From NCBI GenBank assembly GCA_015272465.1, contig JACYLR010000159.1, positions 1-32,374 on the forward strand: a DNA stretch of 32,374 bases, read 5' to 3'. Origin of the DNA: Gloeomargaritaceae cyanobacterium C42_A2020_066. Lineage in GTDB: Bacteria > Cyanobacteriota > Cyanobacteriia > Gloeomargaritales > Gloeomargaritaceae. A program made the translations under genes and the position numbers. Under the pieces are notes generated by a model. It did not search any database and was not told the origin of the DNA. It saw nothing but the letters and a program-made list of their open reading frames with translations. Position 1 is the first letter of the stretch; each line of letters begins with the position of its first letter. This document shows positions 16,503 through 25,478 of the stretch, in pieces.

Positions 16503-18467
16503 CTAATTATTCCGCTCCACCTTAGGGCGAGGGAAACGGCCGGCCGGCGTGAATTTTTCCACAGGAACGCCCTGCAATGCCGCCTGCATGAATTGCCGCC
16601 AAATGGGGGCCACAAGTCCCCCGCCGGTTGCCCCCCCTCCTAATGGGGTGTTGTCGTCATTGCCGATCCATACCGCCGTTGCCAGTTGGGGTACATAACC
16701 CACGAACCAGATATCCCGCTCTGAGGAGGTGGTGCCGGTTTTGCCCGCGGCCGGCCGGCCGAGCTGCGCCGCTGTTCCGGTGCCCCCCGTGATCACACTC
16801 TGCATCATGTTGTTGAGGGAGGCCGCAGCCCAGGGATTCAAAACCAGCTTGGGTTGGGGAATATTCTGCCAGACCACTTCGCCATTGACCGTGGTCACCT
16901 GAGCCACCAAGGAGGGTTCGGCGTACCAGCCATTACTAGCAAACGTGGCGTAGGCACTGGCCATTTCCAGGGGGGTCACATCTACCGCCCCCAGGGGCAG
17001 GGAGGTCACGGGCAACATCGGGCTAGCAATCCCCAAGGCCCGACAAACCTGAATCACCTTATCCATGCCCACGTCCCGACCCAGACGAATGGCCGGCACA
17101 TTCCGGGAAACCGCTAAAGCCTGCCGCAAGCTGGTATAGCCGGAAAAAGTACCATCGTAGTTGCGAGGGGAATACCATTTATCCCCATCTCGGTAGCTGA
17201 CCGGCGTGTCACTCACCCCTGAATCTGGTGTGTACCGCCCCGATGCTAGAGCCGCGTAGTAGACAAACGGTTTGAACGCCGACCCCGGCTGGCGCTGCGC
17301 CAGAGTGGCCCGGTTGAACTGACTGCGACGGTAGTCCACGCCCCCAACCAGGGCCTTGATGTAGTGGGTGCGGGGATCGACTGCCACCAGAGCCACCTGC
17401 AATTGGCGAGTTCCCCAGCCCTGCCGTCGTAACCGCACGTGGCTTTCCTGCACGATCAGTTCGGCTTTTTGTTGCAGATCCATGTCCACCGTAGTCTGCA
17501 CCCGGAACCCACCTTGCTGGAGTGCCGTCCGGTCAAACCGCCGGTACAGTTCCTGCATGGCTGCATCGGTGACGTAGGGCAGCTTGCTAGGGCTGAAGGA
17601 ACTAATCTCCCCCAGTTGGATCGGCTCCAGCCGCGCCTGCCGCCCTTCCTCTGGGGTAATCCAGCCCAATTGTTCCAGGCGATCCAGAACGAGCAGTTGG
17701 CGCTGTTTAGCAGGACAGGTGCTGGTCAGGGGGGGTTGGCAAACTTCTTTATTTTGGGTGGCCAAGGGGCTGTAGAACTCTGGGGCCTGTATTAACCCAG
17801 CCATCAGTGCCGATTCCCCTAGGGTTAAGTCGGCGGCACGCTTACCAAAGTAAGTCTGGGCAGCAGTCTCTACCCCGTAGTTATTGTGGCCCCAATACAC
17901 CTGATTGAGGTACATTTCCAGCAACTGGTCTTTGGTGAAGACCTGTTCCATGCGAAAGGCCAGCACCGCTTCCGCCAGTTTCCGACTGAAGACTTGCTCT
18001 GGGGTCAGCAACACATTTTTGACCAACTGCATGGTGAGGGTGGAGCCGCCCTCGGCAATGGCCCCTTTTTGCCAGTTGATCAGCAGTGCCCGCAACACAC
18101 TGGTGAAGTTAATGCCTAGATGAGAATAGAAGTAGCTGTCCTCAATACCCAGAACAGCTAGTTTGAGATGGTTTGAGACTTGGGAGAGGGGGACGACCTC
18201 ACGGTTGGCTTCCCCGTGGATGCCGGCCAGTTCCTTGCCGTTGATGTCATAAATGTAGGTGGTTTGGGCAGGAACGTAGGTGCGCAACAATCGCACGTCG
18301 GGCAAGTTGCGAAAACTGTAGGTGAGACCAACTAGTGCTCCTGCGGCGGCAGCGCTCCCCACCATCAACAATCCCAGACCAGTGACTTGGAGGGTACGCA
18401 GACTCCCCCTCACCCAGACATCCCAGGGTGACGTGTGGCGGCCAGTAAAGACGGTTTTGGTGGACAC
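16503..18467 (-). CDS. Class A penicillin-binding protein (PBP1A type)
   Basis: Bifunctional peptidoglycan synthase: glycosyltransferase plus transpeptidase in the periplasm. One N-terminal transmembrane helix (about residues 27-49), then GT51 motifs GIEDSYFYSHLG (107-118, catalytic Glu109) and GGSTLTMQLVKN (140-151). The transpeptidase has the catalytic Ser396 in SAFK (396-399), SRN (454-456) and KTGTT (576-580). All active-site residues are present; 654 residues is a usual length. ATG 18467 is the start. The last gene-end GGCCGGCC (16538) and a double site at 16749 lie inside. It is divergent from tyrS; the broken sulfotransferase follows 13 bases downstream. Confidence 0.95.
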   Translation of the reverse strand: MSTKTVFTGRHTSPWDVWVRGSLRTLQVTGLGLLMVGSAAAAGALVGLTYSFRNLPDVRLLRTYVPAQTTYIYDINGKELAGIHGEANREVVPLSQVSNHLKLAVLGIEDSYFYSHLGINFTSVLRALLINWQKGAIAEGGSTLTMQLVKNVLLTPEQVFSRKLAEAVLAFRMEQVFTKDQLLEMYLNQVYWGHNNYGVETAAQTYFGKRAADLTLGESALMAGLIQAPEFYSPLATQNKEVCQPPLTSTCPAKQRQLLVLDRLEQLGWITPEEGRQARLEPIQLGEISSFSPSKLPYVTDAAMQELYRRFDRTALQQGGFRVQTTVDMDLQQKAELIVQESHVRLRRQGWGTRQLQVALVAVDPRTHYIKALVGGVDYRRSQFNRATLAQRQPGSAFKPFVYYAALASGRYTPDSGVSDTPVSYRDGDKWYSPRNYDGTFSGYTSLRQALAVSRNVPAIRLGRDVGMDKVIQVCRALGIASPMLPVTSLPLGAVDVTPLEMASAYATFASNGWYAEPSLVAQVTTVNGEVVWQNIPQPKLVLNPWAAASLNNMMQSVITGGTGTAAQLGRPAAGKTGTTSSERDIWFVGYVPQLATAVWIGNDDNTPLGGGATGGGLVAPIWRQFMQAALQGVPVEKFTPAGRFPRPKVERNN

Positions 18468-18523
18468 GGGGATAAAGGCAAGGGGGGGCGACAGCTTAGC
18501 TCACCTGAATCCCAGTTAAACAT

Positions 18524-18556
18524 ACTCCTCAGGAGACAGCTACAGCCATGAGGAGT
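18524..18556. promoter_or_regulatory. Inverted repeat between the divergent PBP and tyrS genes
   Basis: ACTCCTCA (18524-18531) and TGAGGAGT (18549-18556) form a perfect 8-bp stem with a 17-base loop, and an overlapping 11-base palindrome CTCCTCAGGAG lies at 18526-18536. Located midway in the 150-base divergent region it could be an operator or a 5'-UTR hairpin for tyrS. No regulator is identified. Confidence 0.35.
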
Positions 18557-18617
18557 GAAGCCCCATTGGTAGACTAAGTAACCGCTGACTTCCGGAGCCG
18601 CAATCTGAGGACGTGTC

Positions 18618-19841
18618 ATGTCAAGTGTGCCCCAACGGGTTAGGGATCGCCTCTACCGGGGTATGAGTGAGGTTTTCCCCGACCAACCCGCCAGCAAAAA
18701 CCCCCAGGTGAATTTGACCCAGCACTTGGCAACGGCCGGCCGGCCGTTGCGGGTGAAGCTGGGGGTAGATCCCACGGGCACAGCGCTGCACCTTGGTCAC
18801 AGCATCCCTTTGCGTAAACTGCGGGCCTTTCAGGACGCGGGCCATGTCGCCGTCCTGATCATTGGCGATTTCACGGCCCAGATTGGCGACCCGACGGGTA
18901 AGTCGGAGGTGCGGCCGGCCCTCACGCCAGAGCAGGTTCAGGCCAATGCCGCCACTTACCTGGATCAGGTACGACCGATTCTGGACTTTGACACCCCGGG
19001 CCGACTGGAGGTGCGCGCCAACAGTGAATGGCTGGGCAGGTTGGATCTACGCCAGATTTTGGACCTGTTGGCCACCATGACTGTGGGGCAAATGCTGGCC
19101 AAGGAGGGGTTTGCAGAACGTCACGCTCAAAACCAGCCCGTCTTTCTGCACGAATTCCTTTACCCGTTAATGCAGGGCTACGACTCGGTGGCCGTGGCGG
19201 CGGATGTGGAGTTGGGGGGGACGGATCAGAAGTTCAATATTGCTGTGGGGCGTGATCTGCAACGCCACTTCGGCCGGCCGCCCCAGTTTGGCATGCTGCT
19301 GCCGATTTTGCCGGGCACGGATGGCACCCAGAAAATGTCCAAGTCCTTGGGGAACACCATTGGCCTCCAGGATGACCCACTGACGATGTATTCCAAGCTG
19401 GAGAAAATTCCCGATGAGGCCGTGAAGCTCTACCTGGAGTTGCTGACCGATGTGGATCTGGGCGCGTTGCCAGACGATCCCCGGGCCTGTCAAAAGCTCC
19501 TAGCCATCACCGTGGTAACCCAATTCCACGGTCAGGCAGCAGCCCAAGCGGCCCAAACCCAAGCGGAAGCGATGGTCAAGGGCAAGAACGTGAGCCAGAG
19601 TAGCCTAGTGCCTGAGTTTTCGGTCGGGGCCACCCAGTTCCCAGCCCCTCTGTTCTACCTGCTGAGTGCGGCCGGCCTCTGTACCAGCAGCAGTGACGCC
19701 CGTCGTCAAATCCAGGGGGGAGCGGTTCGCTTGGATGGGAACGTGGTTCGGGATGTGCAGTTTAACTTTGAGACAGTGGAGGTCGCGGCCGGCCGGCTGC
19801 TTCAGGTAGGCAAGACACGCTTTGTTCGTCTCGTCCCCTGA
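18618..19841 (+). CDS. tyrS: Tyrosyl-tRNA synthetase
   Basis: Class I synthetase charging tRNA-Tyr. Seen in 407 residues: the HIGH-like HLGH (58-61) after [27 protein letters not shown] (83-96), the tyrosine-site stretch [22 protein letters not shown] (186-207), KMSKS (239-243) and a C-terminal S4 RNA-binding domain ([21 protein letters not shown] onward). Start ATG 18618 has GAGGA about 8 bases upstream. The KMSKS form and spacing suit the TyrS2/TyrZ-like bacterial group. Five GGCCGGCC loci lie inside, encoding AGRP, VRPA, FGRPP, AAG and AAGR. Confidence 0.96.
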   Translation: MSSVPQRVRDRLYRGMSEVFPDQPASKNPQVNLTQHLATAGRPLRVKLGVDPTGTALHLGHSIPLRKLRAFQDAGHVAVLIIGDFTAQIGDPTGKSEVRPALTPEQVQANAATYLDQVRPILDFDTPGRLEVRANSEWLGRLDLRQILDLLATMTVGQMLAKEGFAERHAQNQPVFLHEFLYPLMQGYDSVAVAADVELGGTDQKFNIAVGRDLQRHFGRPPQFGMLLPILPGTDGTQKMSKSLGNTIGLQDDPLTMYSKLEKIPDEAVKLYLELLTDVDLGALPDDPRACQKLLAITVVTQFHGQAAAQAAQTQAEAMVKGKNVSQSSLVPEFSVGATQFPAPLFYLLSAAGLCTSSSDARRQIQGGAVRLDGNVVRDVQFNFETVEVAAGRLLQVGKTRFVRLVP

Positions 19842-19951
19842 GATGGGGTCACGCCAGTCTGCTAGCATACGGGGCGGTTGGCTCCTCCTAGGAACTTTTC
19901 GGCCGGCCGGCCATCTCCCTAAGTGGGCACCTCGGACATTTGGATGGGCTT

Positions 19952-20428
19952 ATGGCCAAGACCCTGTGCGTTCGCAACCTCCTCAAGGCTTCTTTGACCC
20001 GCTCCCTACTCGTTGCCGGTCTTTGGGCCTGGTATTTGGGTTTCATCCCCCTAGGGCTACCGGTAGGGGGCGCACTGTCGGGCCGTTCCCCATGGCGGGC
20101 TGTCGCCCAGGATGCCGAGCGATTTAGTGATGAGCAGATTGGCCGCTACGCCCAGGTCGTGCTCCAACTCGAGCCTGTGCGTAAGGCCCACCTCGAGGAG
20201 GCCCAGCGCTTGGTGGGCAAGGTGCCGGACAACCTCTGTACCAAGCGGGAAGCCAGCGCTGAGGTGCAGAAGGTATGCAGCCGCTTTCAGGATGCCTCAG
20301 AACAACTGGTCACGAAGTCGGGACTGTCGGTGCGGGAATTTAACCAGATTACCCGCCAAGCCCAGCGGGATCCGGCGCTGCAAAAGCGCATCCAAGAGGC
20401 CATGCTCAAGCTCGGTCGGAGCTTTTAA
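19952..20428 (+). CDS. DUF4168 domain exported protein
   Basis: A 158-residue protein with a hydrophobic N-terminal segment (LLVAGLWAWYLGFIPLGL) that probably is a signal peptide or anchor, then DUF4168: FSDEQIGRYAQVVLQLEPVRKAHLEEAQ, VCSRFQDASEQLVTKSGLSVREFNQITRQAQRDPALQKRIQEAMLKL. Function of DUF4168 is unknown; members are common in cyanobacteria and are exported. ATG 19952 is preferred (MAKTLCVRN); TTG 19940 is in frame upstream. A double GGCCGGCC (19901) stands between tyrS and this gene. Confidence 0.82.
   Translation: MAKTLCVRNLLKASLTRSLLVAGLWAWYLGFIPLGLPVGGALSGRSPWRAVAQDAERFSDEQIGRYAQVVLQLEPVRKAHLEEAQRLVGKVPDNLCTKREASAEVQKVCSRFQDASEQLVTKSGLSVREFNQITRQAQRDPALQKRIQEAMLKLGRSF
20408..20426 (+). 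terminator. Possible terminator overlapping the end of the DUF4168 gene
   Basis: AAGCTC (20408-20413), loop GGTCG and GAGCTT (20419-20424) form a 6-bp stem followed by TT; the run GCTTTTAA is short. It covers the last codons and stop of the gene. Confidence 0.35.
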
Positions 20429-21039
20429 CGCCATGACGATGACCCACCGCCATCGTGAACATTGAGGCCATAGAGAGCCATCTGTCCTTCTCCCCGACAA
20501 AGGCTGAGAGTAAGCCAGGTTGAGCGACAACGGGATCCGGCCGGGTTCCTTGCATGAGGATTCCCTCGGTCACGTCCACACGCTACATCGCTGAATGGCT
20601 GCATTCGCCCTCTTGTCCATATCCCCACCTCAAGAGCCACCCCGGGTCATCTAGCTTCCACGGCCCTAGAGTCTGGGCGGCGGCCCTGCCGTCTGGATAT
20701 ACCCAGCCCTATGCCTCCAACCGCCTTAAACCTGTGTAACGTCTATCGAGTGGGCCTCACGTCCGGACGGGGATGACTCCTACACTCGGGCAGCCAACCA
20801 ACCCTGCGGTCGCTTGGGTAGCTACATCTGAGATGCCTTCTGACTGGGAACCAAGGCAGATAAACAAGCAGATGGCAACAGAGGATACAGAAATGCTACA
20901 GAATATAAACGCTGTACGGATGTGGCCCCTGCGTCCCTCACCCTGTCCGTTTTGGGGTGCCGATGTCCACAATGGCCACAATGCTCCAGGTTGATGCACG
21001 AACGCCCCATAGGGCATGTCCTCTCAAGGTTCTGTTTGC
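20429..21039. other. Non-coding stretch of about 610 bases before pipX
   Basis: No frame on either strand here gives a recognisable protein, and no tRNA T-loop, tmRNA, SRP or RNase P signature was noticed. There are no full GGCCGGCC sites (only GGCCGGGT near 20540). The composition is less GC-biased around 20820-20920. It must hold the pipX promoter; I looked for an NtcA box (GTA-N8-TAC) and found none. Confidence 0.5.
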
Positions 21040-21309
21040 ATGTCCGCCGAAGCTTACCTCAACCATCCCACCTTCGGTTTGCTCTACCGGGTGTGTGCCC
21101 TTGGGGAAGGCCAGGAACTGTTCATGACCCTCTATGCCCACCGCCTTTTCTTTCGGGTATTGATCCATCCTGAAGGTATGGAGTTTGAACCCATGAGCCG
21201 TGCCCAAGCACGCATGCTAGTCGATATGCAACTGCGTACCTTGCGGCGCACCGGCAAACTTGGGGAATATGAACATCTACAACTGTTCGACAAGCAAATG
21301 TTCTCATGA
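21040..21309 (+). CDS. pipX: PII-interacting protein X
   Basis: PipX is a small cyanobacterial regulator that binds PII (GlnB) or co-activates NtcA according to the 2-oxoglutarate level. The 89-residue product MSAEAYLNHPTFGLLYRVCA, then FMTLYAHRLFFRVLIHPEGMEFEPMSRAQARMLVDMQLRTLRR, matches the family throughout, with the N-terminal Tudor-like domain followed by two helices. I chose ATG 21040, which gives the family N-terminus; ATG 21016 is in frame upstream. The stop overlaps the pipY start by four bases (ATGA), so the two are coupled. Confidence 0.93.
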   Translation: MSAEAYLNHPTFGLLYRVCALGEGQELFMTLYAHRLFFRVLIHPEGMEFEPMSRAQARMLVDMQLRTLRRTGKLGEYEHLQLFDKQMFS

Positions 21310-22037
21310 CCGGCCGGCCGAGTTTGGCGGAGCGCTTGGCCCAGGTGCGGGCAACCTTACCCCCCCAAGTCCGGCTGGTGGCCGTCACTAAGCAGATTTC
21401 AGCGGGGGTGGTGCGCCTCGCCTACAACCTCGGAATTCGGGATTTTGGAGAAAGTCGGCTGCAAGAAGCCCAGGCCAAGCAGGCCCAGCTCCGGGATTTA
21501 CCCGGGATCACCTGGCATTTCATTGGCCATCCCCAAACCAACAAGACCCGGGGTATTCTGACTCATTTTGCCTGGATCCACGGGGTGGATAGCCTGGCAC
21601 TGGCCCAGCGCCTCGATCGCACTGCGGGAGAACTGGGTTTGACCCCGCGGGTCTGTCTGCAAGTGAAGATGCGCCCTGACCCCCAGAAGTTTGGCTGGGA
21701 ACCGGGGGACTTGCGGGCCGCCCTGCCGGTACTCGATACCCTCACCCATCTCCAAATCTGTGGCCTGATGACGCTGCCTCCCCAAGACTTGTCACACCCC
21801 GAAATCCAGACCGTTTTCCAGGAAGCCCAAGCGCTGGCCGCGGCCATCACCGCGCAAGGCTGGTCGCGGATTGCCCTCACCGAACTCTCCATGGGGATGT
21901 CGGAGGACTACCTGTTGGCGATTGCAGCAGGGGCGACGATTGTGCGTTTGGGTCGCATTCTGTTTGGAGAACGGCCGGCCGAGGCGTTGCCCAACTCTCT
22001 CCAATCCGAGCATCGCGCCGCCGAGTTTCTCTCATAA
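21306..22037 (+). CDS. pipY: PipY/YggS family pyridoxal-phosphate homeostasis protein
   Basis: A 243-residue PLP-binding protein that buffers pyridoxal phosphate and affects amino-acid metabolism. PLP Lys29 is in LVAVTKQ, followed by NLGIRDFGESRLQEAQAK, WHFIGHPQTNKTR, LQVKMRPDPQKFGW and ELSMGMSEDYLLAIAAGATIVRLGRILFGER, the phosphate site. The usual FIGHLQxNK has Pro instead of Leu here. ATG 21306 overlaps the pipX stop; a GGCCGGCC site lies in codons 3-5 (TGRP). The pair and the following sepF and proC form a cyanobacterial gene neighbourhood I recognise. Confidence 0.93.
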   Translation: MTGRPSLAERLAQVRATLPPQVRLVAVTKQISAGVVRLAYNLGIRDFGESRLQEAQAKQAQLRDLPGITWHFIGHPQTNKTRGILTHFAWIHGVDSLALAQRLDRTAGELGLTPRVCLQVKMRPDPQKFGWEPGDLRAALPVLDTLTHLQICGLMTLPPQDLSHPEIQTVFQEAQALAAAITAQGWSRIALTELSMGMSEDYLLAIAAGATIVRLGRILFGERPAEALPNSLQSEHRAAEFLS

Positions 22038-22191
22038 ATCCCTGTGTTCCATGAGATTTCCTAAAAGTGTTGAATTTTATTAAGAAACAGGATAGGGTTC
22101 AAGTATCTATCGGGTTGTTCGATTAGATTAGTGCCCATCATCTCGGTGATTGGGCGCCAAGATAGACGACCAGCCCGTCCTAACGCCTAAG

Positions 22192-22213
22192 GATACCCAT
22201 TCCCATGGGTGTC
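22192..22213 (+). promoter_or_regulatory. Hairpin in the upstream region of sepF
   Basis: GATACCCAT (22192-22200), loop TCCC and ATGGGTGTC (22205-22213) pair over nine positions with one G-U. It lies about 90 bases before the sepF start in a 268-base gap after pipY, which also has an AT-rich segment near 22060-22100 that could hold a promoter. Confidence 0.35.
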
Positions 22214-22305
22214 GCCGTATGTACGTTGGGGTTTACCCTGTGGTCTGCTGTTGCCTGAGGATTGCTGTGATGAACGCTTTTGTCTGGAAGGGGGAGTGAG
22301 GAGCT

Positions 22306-22884
22306 ATGAACCTTTTAAACAAGCTGCGGGATCTGGTCAGTCTGGAACCGATTGAGTATGACTATAGCCAAGGCTCCGAAGAGACCTACTTAGAGGAATA
22401 TGACGGGGGACATCCGGCAGCGGAACCCACGGAAGAAACTCCCAGCCGGCGGCGCTCCCCTGCCAGCCCTTTTGGTGAAAGCACCAGCCGGCCGGCCACT
22501 ACAGGACTCAGTAACGTAATTGGTATGCCCGGTGTGAACCCAGGTTTCTTTGAAGTTTTGGTGCTTGAGCCGAGGTCTTTCAGTGAAATGCCCCAGGTGA
22601 TCAAGGCCCTGCGTGAGCGACGCTCGGTGGTGCTCAACGTCACCCTGATGGACGCGGACGAGGCCCAGCGGTCGGTGGATTTTGTCGCAGGTGGCACCTA
22701 TGCCATTGATGGCCATCAGGAGCGCCTGGGGGATGGCATTTTCCTGTTTACCCCCAACTGCGTAACGGTCACCGCCCAGTCCACCAACCAGACCCCCAAC
22801 ACCCCCGAAGCCGGCCGGCCGGCCCCAGTGGTCTCGCCCTTTGGTGAAGTGCCCATGCCCAACTTTTCCGTGGCCGCCCAGTAG
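22306..22884 (+). CDS. sepF: Cell division protein SepF
   Basis: SepF (Cdv2 in cyanobacteria) polymerises and tethers FtsZ to the membrane. The N-terminus MNLLNKLRDLVSLEPIEYDY is the amphipathic membrane helix; a variable Pro/Glu-rich linker follows (about 20-75); the SepF domain spans roughly 84-160, with VLEPRSFSEMPQVIKALRERRSVVLNVTLMDADEAQRSVDFVAGGTYAIDGHQERLG and GIFLFTPNCV. Strong ribosome site GGAGTGAGGAGCT precedes ATG 22306. Two loci of GGCCGGCC fall in the linker and tail. proC begins 15 bases after the stop. Confidence 0.95.
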   Translation: MNLLNKLRDLVSLEPIEYDYSQGSEETYLEEYDGGHPAAEPTEETPSRRRSPASPFGESTSRPATTGLSNVIGMPGVNPGFFEVLVLEPRSFSEMPQVIKALRERRSVVLNVTLMDADEAQRSVDFVAGGTYAIDGHQERLGDGIFLFTPNCVTVTAQSTNQTPNTPEAGRPAPVVSPFGEVPMPNFSVAAQ

Positions 22885-22899
22885 GGGCAGCGGGCCAAT

Positions 22900-23715
22900 T
22901 TGACTGCTCAACTAGGACTGATTGGAGCCGGCCGGATGGGTGAAGCCCTGATGGCCGGCTTTCTGCGGGGCGGACTTTATCAACCGCAAGCGGTGTGTGT
23001 CAGTCATCCCCAGCCCGCCCGGCGTCAATACTGGGCTGAGACTTATGGGGTGCGGGTGACTCCAGAGAATCGAGACGCGGCTGATAGCAGCGTGTTACTT
23101 CTGGCGGTCAAACCCCAGCAATTCTCTAGCGTGCGGGATGCGCTGGGGGAGCTTCCGGGCAAGGACACGCTGCTGGTGTCGGTGCTTGCGGGAGTAACTC
23201 TGGCGACGCTAGAAGCTGCTTTTCCCGGCCGGCCGGTGATTCGGGCCATGCCCAATACCCCAGCCCGGGTGGGGGAAGCCTGTACCGCCTTAGCTTTCGG
23301 ACATCGGGTGGGTAGCGACCAGCGGGCCTGGGGTGAGCGTCTATTTGCGACCGTGGGTCAGGTGGCGGTGGTGGCTGAAACCCAAATGGATGCCGTGACG
23401 GCCCTAGCCGGATCGGGGCCAGCCTACGTGGCGGTGGTGGTGGAAGCCCTGATTGATGGGGGTGTAGCGGCCGGCCTGCCCCGCCCCCTTGCGACCCAAC
23501 TGGCCCTCCAAACTGTCCTGGGGTCTGTCAAGCTGATGCAAACGGAGACTCTCCATCCGGCCCAACTCAAGGATCAGGTCACGAGTCCCGCCGGCACCAC
23601 CATGGCGGGCTTGGCCCATCTCGAGCAGGCCGGGGTGCGCGGCGCCCTAATCCAAACCGTGCTGGCAGCTTATCAGCGCTCCCAGAGCTTGGGCCAGGCC
23701 ACGCAGCCGCGCTAG
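22900..23715 (+). CDS. proC: Pyrroline-5-carboxylate reductase
   Basis: Last step of proline synthesis: NAD(P)H-dependent reduction of pyrroline-5-carboxylate. Rossmann motif GLIGAGRMGEALMAGFL at the N-terminus, LLAVKPQQF, VIRAMPNTPARVGEACTAL, and the C-terminal substrate-site ALAGSGPAYVAVVVEALIDGGVAAGLPR and DQVTSPAGTTMAGLAHLE are all present. The start must be TTG 22900 (ahead of it is an in-frame stop and no ATG precedes the Rossmann loop). 271 residues, normal length. It follows sepF closely and is probably in its transcript. Confidence 0.94.
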   Translation: MTAQLGLIGAGRMGEALMAGFLRGGLYQPQAVCVSHPQPARRQYWAETYGVRVTPENRDAADSSVLLLAVKPQQFSSVRDALGELPGKDTLLVSVLAGVTLATLEAAFPGRPVIRAMPNTPARVGEACTALAFGHRVGSDQRAWGERLFATVGQVAVVAETQMDAVTALAGSGPAYVAVVVEALIDGGVAAGLPRPLATQLALQTVLGSVKLMQTETLHPAQLKDQVTSPAGTTMAGLAHLEQAGVRGALIQTVLAAYQRSQSLGQATQPR

Positions 23716-23825
23716 ACTTCGCCTTGGCACGGGGCACGGGGGATGGCGCACCTGTCCGCAGAGACTCTAGAGCCATCTGGTAGGGTATCAGGGAACCCGC
23801 AGCAATCTGTGATCCGGGAAAACCC

Positions 23826-25469
23826 ATGCGGCGCTTTATCCTCACAGCCCTAGGTGCACTCCTGCTGGTGGTCGGCCTGACGCCCCTCCTCTCCCTGGCC
23901 CAAGGCCGGCCGGTGGAGGTACGGATTCTGGCGATTAACGATTTCCACGGCAACCTGGAACCTGCCAATCTCAGTTTCCGCCTCCCTAACGGTGAGACGG
24001 TGCCGGTGGGTGGGGTTGAGTATCTGGCCACCCACATCCAGGCCCTGCGCCGCGACCATCCCAATACAGTGGTGGTTTCCGCGGGGGATGCCATTGGAGC
24101 CAGTCCTCTGCTCTCTGCCCTGTTCCACGATGAACCGACGATCGAAGCCCTTGACCGGGTGGGCTTGGACCTGAATGCAGTGGGCAATCACGAGTTTGAT
24201 GACGGGGCGGCAGAGCTACTGCGGATGCAGCGGGGCGGCTGTCATCCCACAGAGGGTTGCCTGGATGGGGATGGGTTCGCCGGTGCCCAATTCCAGTTTT
24301 TGGCGGCCAATGTCCGCACCGCCCAGGGCAAAACTCTCCTGCCGCCCTACCAGATTCGCCGGTTTAATGGGATTCCGGTTGCGTTTATTGGCATGACTCT
24401 GGAGGGGACGCCGCGCATTGTCTCAGCGGCGGGAGTGGAGGGGCTGACCTTCCAGGATGAGGCCGAGACGGTCAACGCCCTGGTGCCCGAATTACGCCGG
24501 CAGGGGGTGCGGGCCATCGTCGTACTGGTGCATGAGGGTGGTCTAGCAACAGGTAGCTACGATGACTGTCCAGCTATCTCGGGCGCGATTGTGGATATTG
24601 TCCGCCGTACTGACCCGGAGGTAGATCTGTTCATTACTGGCCATACCCATCAAGCCTACAACTGCCGGATTGACGGCCGGCCGGTTACCAGTGCGGCCTC
24701 CTTTGGGCGTTTGATCACCACGCTGGATCTGACCCTGGATGCCCGTACCCGAGACGTGGCAACCGTGCAGGCTGTGAACCGGCTGGTGACCCAGGATGTC
24801 CCCAAGAGTCAGCCCCTCACCACTCTGATTGCCAAGTACGTGGCCGTGGCTGGCCCGATTCGCGACCGTCCAATTGGCACCCTGACCGCGGATTTCACCC
24901 GCGACCTGAGTCCGGCTGGGGAATCTGCCCTAGGCCGTCTGATTGCCGATGCCCAACTGGCAGCGACAGCAGCTCCTGACCAAGGCGGGGCTGTCATCGC
25001 CTTGATGAATCCAGGGGGTATCCGCGCCGATCTCACCTATCGGGGTCAAGGACGGGTGACCTACGGCGAAGCCTTTGCGGTGCAGCCCTTTGGTGGTACC
25101 TTGGTGACCCTTAGCCTGACAGGCGATCAGATTCGTCAGGTCTTGGAACAGCAGTTCGATAATCCAGTCTCAGGCCAAAACCGCATTCTCCAGGTATCAG
25201 CGGGGTTTAGCTATATCTGGGACGCGACAGCGCCGATCGGTCAACGGGTGGCGGATCTGCGCCTCCAAGGCCAAGCCCTGCGCCCTGACGCCACCTATCG
25301 GGTGACGGTGAATAGTTTTCTGGCCGATGGGGGCGATAACTTTACGGTGTTCCGGGAAGGTCGGGAGCGCCAGGGAGGGGTAGGAGACATCCAGGCCCTG
25401 GAAGCCTATCTGGCCAGCCGCTCGCCCATTGCCCCTGATCCGGCCGGCCGGATCGCCCGTAAACCCTGA
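23826..25469 (+). CDS. Exported 5'-nucleotidase / metallophosphoesterase (UshA type)
   Basis: A 547-residue protein with signal peptide (MRRFILTALGALLLVVGLTP, cleavage near LAQ). The calcineurin-like domain has INDFHGNLEP (37-46), SAGDAIGAS (85-93), GNHEFDD (120-126) and FITGHTHQAYNC, the metal-binding motifs of the family. The C-terminal domain has ESALGRLIADAQLAATA, MNPGGIRADL, YGEAFAVQPFGGTLVTLSLTG and VNSFLADGGDNFTVF, typical for substrate binding in 5'-nucleotidase C domains. It probably dephosphorylates nucleotides or sugar nucleotides in the periplasm. Start ATG 23826. Its end is 9 bases from the convergent PAS-kinase gene. Confidence 0.93.
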   Translation: MRRFILTALGALLLVVGLTPLLSLAQGRPVEVRILAINDFHGNLEPANLSFRLPNGETVPVGGVEYLATHIQALRRDHPNTVVVSAGDAIGASPLLSALFHDEPTIEALDRVGLDLNAVGNHEFDDGAAELLRMQRGGCHPTEGCLDGDGFAGAQFQFLAANVRTAQGKTLLPPYQIRRFNGIPVAFIGMTLEGTPRIVSAAGVEGLTFQDEAETVNALVPELRRQGVRAIVVLVHEGGLATGSYDDCPAISGAIVDIVRRTDPEVDLFITGHTHQAYNCRIDGRPVTSAASFGRLITTLDLTLDARTRDVATVQAVNRLVTQDVPKSQPLTTLIAKYVAVAGPIRDRPIGTLTADFTRDLSPAGESALGRLIADAQLAATAAPDQGGAVIALMNPGGIRADLTYRGQGRVTYGEAFAVQPFGGTLVTLSLTGDQIRQVLEQQFDNPVSGQNRILQVSAGFSYIWDATAPIGQRVADLRLQGQALRPDATYRVTVNSFLADGGDNFTVFREGRERQGGVGDIQALEAYLASRSPIAPDPAGRIARKP

Positions 25470-25478
25470 ATTCCTCTC

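Noticed and set aside
15239-16537. Lack of GGCCGGCC as proof of foreign DNA
   Set aside because: With one site per about 500 bases, gaps of 1.3 kb are expected by chance several times; similar gaps occur at 1925-3188 and 19913-21311, so this is only weak support.
18524-18534. Yfr1 small RNA, because ACTCCTCA occurs
   Set aside because: The conserved Yfr1 core ACTCCTCACAC is not completed (ACTCCTCAGGA here) and the two flanking hairpins are missing.
20554-20994. Small plus-strand ORFs (61 and 73 codons) in the same gap
   Set aside because: No recognisable domain, atypical residue composition and no ribosome-binding sequence.
20760-21015. NtcA binding site upstream of pipX
   Set aside because: Each GTA in the stretch was checked for TAC eight bases later; none fits.
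20757-21017. Minus-strand ORF of 86 codons with a hydrophobic, signal-like middle
   Set aside because: No family resemblance, odd composition (Trp/Cys/Ser-rich), no ribosome site and no conserved neighbour; more likely a chance frame in the gap before pipX.
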